A DNA stretch of 8,909 nt, from NCBI GenBank assembly GCA_027296925.1, contig JAPUIP010000836.1:1-8909 (forward strand). Reading direction: 5' to 3'. The notes below the pieces were generated by a model. It saw only the letters and a list, made by a program, of their open reading frames with translations, was not told the origin of the DNA and did not search any database. Of this stretch, positions 6,400-8,909 are shown piece by piece. Within the stretch, counting starts at the first letter, position 1. Every line of letters begins with the position of its first letter. A program made the translations under genes and the position numbers. The stretch comes from Candidatus Poribacteria bacterium (GTDB lineage: Bacteria; Poribacteria; WGA-4E; PCPOR2b).

Positions 6400-7962
6400 A
6401 TGGGGGTAATTGAAATGCTTAAGTCAAAAACGAACGCGAAGAGAACCTCGGGGGCGTTGATGACTTCGGTGATAATTCACGGAGGCATTGTCATTATCAT
6501 CGGCGTGCTTCTCATCATCCAAACCCATCAATTCAAAGATTTGGTTGGCGTTGAGATGTATCCAGCGAAACCGCCACCGAAACCACAGGTTCGCAAACCG
6601 GTCATCAAACCGGTTGTCAAGCCGATGGTTTCGACCACAAACACAATCCCTGTTGAGCCGGTCAACATCCAATTCCGAGCCATGACTCGTGGGATTGTTC
6701 ACAGCCCCTCGGTCCAAGCACAGACCGTTGATGAGTTTTCCAATCAAGTGGTCAAGCTCAATGCGCCCATCAACCCAAACGTCCCGAAGGTGATTGACCC
6801 GAACGCCCCGGTGCCGCAACTGGTGACGCACGCGGTGGTACACCTTTCAGATTCGCCTGATGCTTTGGCATTCTCCCCCCCTGTCGCCACGGGCACCGGT
6901 GGAAGCGGTCTAAGCATGGGGTACGGCGTTTCTCGCCGTGGCGGTATTGGTCGTGGCGCTGGCGGGGGCGTACAAGTCAAACTCGTAGAAGGACTGGGGG
7001 TACCAGGGCTCTCTATGATCAATCAAGTCGGCGCCGTGGGTGATGCCTTGAGTACTGTGGTTGAAGGGATGATGCTTGGCAATCTGGAGGTCCGCCCCCT
7101 GCCACGCGGGGAGCCCGGCGGCCGAGTCGTGGGTCAGGGCAGTGATATTCGCGGCGTTTTCCGTTTTACCCGTGTTCGCCACCGTCTCTCCGACTGGTGG
7201 GCCGATGCGTCCGCACTGAACGCACTTGCCAAGTGGCTCAACGAAAAGACGAAAATCAAAACGGACATGAGTGTCGAAGGGGGCGCGTTGCAGTTGAACG
7301 ATGCCAATTTGATGAAATCTCCGCTTCTCTTTATGACGGGACACGACCCCCGAAGTGCGTATGTCAAATCGTTTTTAGGCAGCCGGTCCATGGGTGCCGA
7401 CGGGAAATTAGATATGCAACTCTCTCAATCCGAAGCGGCGGGATTGCGCCGGTATCTTGTGCAAAAAGGAGGATTCCTGGTCTTTGACGACTGTGGGGTC
7501 AATTCGCCCACTCAATCGATGACCCGGCTGTTTTTGACCCAGATGCGGTTTATCCTGCCCGAATATCACGTCCAGCGCGTCCCCAATGACCACGACATCT
7601 ACAAAAACTTCTATCAATTGGGTGGACCGCCGGTTGGGTTCAGTATTTATTGGTGGGGCGTTAACCCGCCCAAGCGGAATTATCTGGAGGGGATTGCCAT
7701 TGGCGACAACCTGTGTATCCTGGTTATTCGGCGTGACTACATGTGCGCGATGGAGGCGGTCAGTTTGCCCAGCCGTCGCACACACTATTCTCCGGGTGTT
7801 TATCGCTTCCTCACTAACGTTGTGGTGTATGCACTGACACACGGAAATATTGCGGATTATTCCGGTTATGTGCCGGCGGATGGGCTGGAAAAGTACAACG
7901 CACCGACTCGCGCGCCACAAGCCGCAACGATTGGTGCCGTCGAATCCAGAAAGGGGAGGTGA
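6400..7962 (+). CDS. membrane-anchored DUF4159 protein
   Basis: A protein of 520 residues from ATG 6400. A single hydrophobic segment at about 19-40 (SVIIHGGIVIIIGVLLI) follows a basic N-terminus, giving a TonB-like anchor. A proline/lysine-rich linker (55-76, KPPPKP and VIKPVVKP) and a glycine-rich stretch (about 164-190) come next. From about 248 to 490 is DUF4159 (PF13709), starting at RGVFRFTRVRHRLSDWW, with MTGHD near 312 and GGFLVFDDCG near 357-366. DUF4159 is related to class I glutamine-amidotransferase-like (ThuA-type) folds; its function is unknown. The domain should lie outside the inner membrane. The start is uncertain: the ATG at 6415 (MLKSKTNAKRTSG) has GGGGG 8 nt upstream and better fits how I recall family members beginning; neither site is strong. 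No MoxR or von Willebrand gene, common partners elsewhere, is visible. It appears to have its own transcript. Confidence 0.85.
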   Translation: MGVIEMLKSKTNAKRTSGALMTSVIIHGGIVIIIGVLLIIQTHQFKDLVGVEMYPAKPPPKPQVRKPVIKPVVKPMVSTTNTIPVEPVNIQFRAMTRGIVHSPSVQAQTVDEFSNQVVKLNAPINPNVPKVIDPNAPVPQLVTHAVVHLSDSPDALAFSPPVATGTGGSGLSMGYGVSRRGGIGRGAGGGVQVKLVEGLGVPGLSMINQVGAVGDALSTVVEGMMLGNLEVRPLPRGEPGGRVVGQGSDIRGVFRFTRVRHRLSDWWADASALNALAKWLNEKTKIKTDMSVEGGALQLNDANLMKSPLLFMTGHDPRSAYVKSFLGSRSMGADGKLDMQLSQSEAAGLRRYLVQKGGFLVFDDCGVNSPTQSMTRLFLTQMRFILPEYHVQRVPNDHDIYKNFYQLGGPPVGFSIYWWGVNPPKRNYLEGIAIGDNLCILVIRRDYMCAMEAVSLPSRRTHYSPGVYRFLTNVVVYALTHGNIADYSGYVPADGLEKYNAPTRAPQAATIGAVESRKGR

Positions 7963-7963
7963 T

Positions 7964-8047
7964 GTGTTGTCAAGCGCCGGAGCAATGGCACGGCCTTCAG
8001 GTGGAAATCTAGCCTTAAGAATACCTTGGCGGCGCGTATTCCCCTGA
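7964..8047 (+). CDS. possible small coupled reading frame (27 codons)
   Basis: A strong Shine-Dalgarno sequence (GGGGAGG, 7953-7959) is embedded in the last codons of the DUF4159 gene, 4 nt before a GTG at 7964 that follows one base after its stop. The frame runs 27 codons (start LSSAGAMARPSGG, end RRVFP) to the TGA at 8045-8047. An ATG at 7962 overlaps the same stop but ends after 16 codons. I know no family for either. The purine run could simply encode the Lys-Gly-Arg end of the upstream protein. Positions 8048-8234 beyond it hold no gene that I can see. Confidence 0.18.
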   Translation: MLSSAGAMARPSGGNLALRIPWRRVFP

Positions 8048-8234
8048 CCACCTTCGCAGGGCTGCATGCTTGTACCGATTTGCACTAAAGCGGGTAAAGT
8101 AAAGTGCCCGGATTTTCCTCAGGTTCTGTAAAGCCAACTTCCCTCAGACGGAGGCTAGGGGGATGAATGGCTAATACAGATGTCAGTCAGTGACGAAGAA
8201 TTTAACAGCATTTTGCTGGAGGAGAAAAACCGTT

Positions 8235-8660
8235 ATGAGTGATGCCAAAGTTGTTTTCGACCACATCCACCTCATCAGTGAGGCCCCCGAGTCCGCAGCA
8301 TCATGGTACGCGGACATGCTCGGCGGCAAAATCACCGGCGCCTATGAACTCCGCGGTGCCCCGCAAATTGCCGTCACTTTCGAGGGCGCCACCATCCTTA
8401 TCCGTGGCCAGAGACCCGGCGAACAGCCGGGCAGGAGCAACAGCCTGCAATTTTTCACTGATTTTGTTAGTCACGACCAATGGGGCACGGATCACTTCGC
8501 GTTCCGCGTGCATGGCGATCTCGATGAATTTTGCAACGACCTCAAGCAAAAGGGGGCCACATTCTCGGTTGAAGCCCACGACTTCATGCCGGGCGCTCGC
8601 ATTGCGTACCTTGAGGCCCCCGACGGCGTGAGCATAGAGCTTGTCCAAGCAAGAGGGTAG
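8235..8660 (+). CDS. VOC (glyoxalase/bleomycin-resistance fold) family protein
   Basis: A 141-residue protein with the two beta-alpha-beta-beta-beta modules of the vicinal oxygen chelate superfamily. Module one begins FDHIHLISEAPESAASWY, with His10 (or His12) as first metal ligand. Module two begins GTDHFAFRV with His87 and ends APDGVSIELVQ with Glu135. This His/His/Glu pattern is that of metal-binding VOC enzymes such as glyoxalase I, methylmalonyl-CoA epimerase and dioxygenases, so it is probably an active enzyme rather than a binding-only resistance protein. The substrate is unknown. ATG 8235 is chosen because GGAGGAG lies about 10 nt upstream. An in-frame GTG at 8190 would add a stretch (TKNLTAFCWRRKTV) not typical of the family. 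It is separated from the DUF4159 gene by 272 bp and converges on the minus-strand RND fragment. Confidence 0.82.
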   Translation: MSDAKVVFDHIHLISEAPESAASWYADMLGGKITGAYELRGAPQIAVTFEGATILIRGQRPGEQPGRSNSLQFFTDFVSHDQWGTDHFAFRVHGDLDEFCNDLKQKGATFSVEAHDFMPGARIAYLEAPDGVSIELVQARG

Positions 8661-8663
8661 CCT

Positions 8664-8711
8664 CCGCGCTTGAGATGTTATCAAGATAGAATGCCGTCAA
8701 GGGAAGCGCGG
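8664..8711. repeat. inverted repeat between convergent genes
   Basis: CCGCGCTT (8664-8671) is the exact inverted copy of AAGCGCGG (8704-8711), with a 32-nt loop that contains a second, competing palindrome (CTTGA/TCAAG, 8669-8673 and 8681-8685). It starts 3 bp after the VOC stop codon and lies between convergent frames. It could act as a terminator for both, but no T-run follows on either strand. Confidence 0.35.
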
Positions 8712-8741
8712 CGATTTAACGCAGCCATAAGGCCCTCGGCT

Positions 8742-8897
8742 TCACCAACTCGACACCCAACGCTCACGATTCGGAATCGGTGGACGTACGACAGCGCCGC
8801 CTCGCAGATGCGACTCGTAGATGCCGAAACCGATGCAAAGAAACATGATGAGGTTCATGGCCACGGGGTTGCGCACCGAGAACCCGGGGATGGACAT
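8742..8897 (-). pseudogene. N-terminal fragment of an RND efflux transporter
   Basis: The minus-strand ATG (8897-8895) has GGAGAG about 5-6 nt upstream and begins MSIPGFSVRNPVAMNLIMF, then LCIGFGIYE. This is the typical start of AcrB/CzcA-type RND transporters: a short amphipathic lead, the F-S-V-R-N-P-V motif, then the first inner-membrane helix. After residue 28 the similarity stops (ESHLRGGAVVRPP), and the frame ends in TGA after 51 residues instead of about 1,000. Neither other minus-strand frame continues with the periplasmic loop expected after helix 1 (a proline followed by acidic residues). The gene is therefore truncated, perhaps by a rearrangement near 8810. The call rests on about 28 residues, so it is moderate. 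Confidence 0.5.
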
Positions 8898-8909
8898 GGC
8901 TACTCTCCG

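Noticed and set aside
7408..8085. 225-codon open frame on the minus strand
   Set aside because: Most of it is antisense to the conserved DUF4159 domain, and its translation resembles no family.
8070..8105. Promoter before the VOC gene (TTGTAC or TTGCAC with TAAAGT)
   Set aside because: Spacings are 19 and 14 bp and the hexamers are poor.
8681..8854. 58-codon minus-strand open frame overlapping the RND fragment
   Set aside because: It has no upstream start codon and no RND-like sequence; it does not rescue the truncated pump.

Overview
The window reads as a stretch of chromosome from an uncultured environmental bacterium. The mix of families is one I associate with sponge-associated and marine Candidatus Poribacteria and related lineages: a DUF3604 protein, a large SGNH-fold protein, a COG3618-type lactonase, a membrane-anchored DUF4159 protein, and dispersed palindromic repeats between genes. 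That assignment is inference from family content and remembered resemblance, not from a search.

Layout. Positions 1-396 hold no convincing gene but are packed with short repeats and small perfect hairpins. A small broken reading frame (397-596) follows, then a good sigma70-like promoter (620-648) and a 742-aa DUF3604 / PHP-like protein (749-2977). A palindromic, terminator-like repeat (3027-3071) separates it from a 399-aa SGNH/GDSL-fold protein (3194-4393). The gap 4394-4699 holds a MITE-like repeat with imperfect terminal inverted repeats (4509-4625). Its right end may supply the -35 box for the next transcription unit.

That unit is a two-gene operon: an amidohydrolase-2 family sugar lactonase (4700-5553), interrupted by a one-base frameshift at a run of four A, and a short-chain dehydrogenase 15 bp downstream (5569-6297). 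A sugar dehydrogenase plus a sugar lactonase is the first half of the non-phosphorylative route for L-fucose or L-rhamnose type sugars, so the pair probably oxidised a sugar to its aldonic acid. The frameshift would break the second step unless it is a sequencing error. A small hairpin plus T-run (6315-6334) ends this unit.

The rest holds a DUF4159 protein with an N-terminal membrane anchor, a proline-rich linker and a glycine-rich segment (6400-7962); a possible translationally coupled 27-codon frame (7964-8047); and a VOC/glyoxalase-fold protein (8235-8660). On the minus strand at the right edge is a short frame (8742-8897) whose first 28 residues look like the start of an RND efflux pump but which stops after 51 residues. 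Positions 8048-8234 hold nothing I can name.

I see no CRISPR array, tRNA, rRNA, transposase or phage gene. The most notable observations are the frameshifted lactonase, the truncated RND start, and the families of intergenic hairpins.
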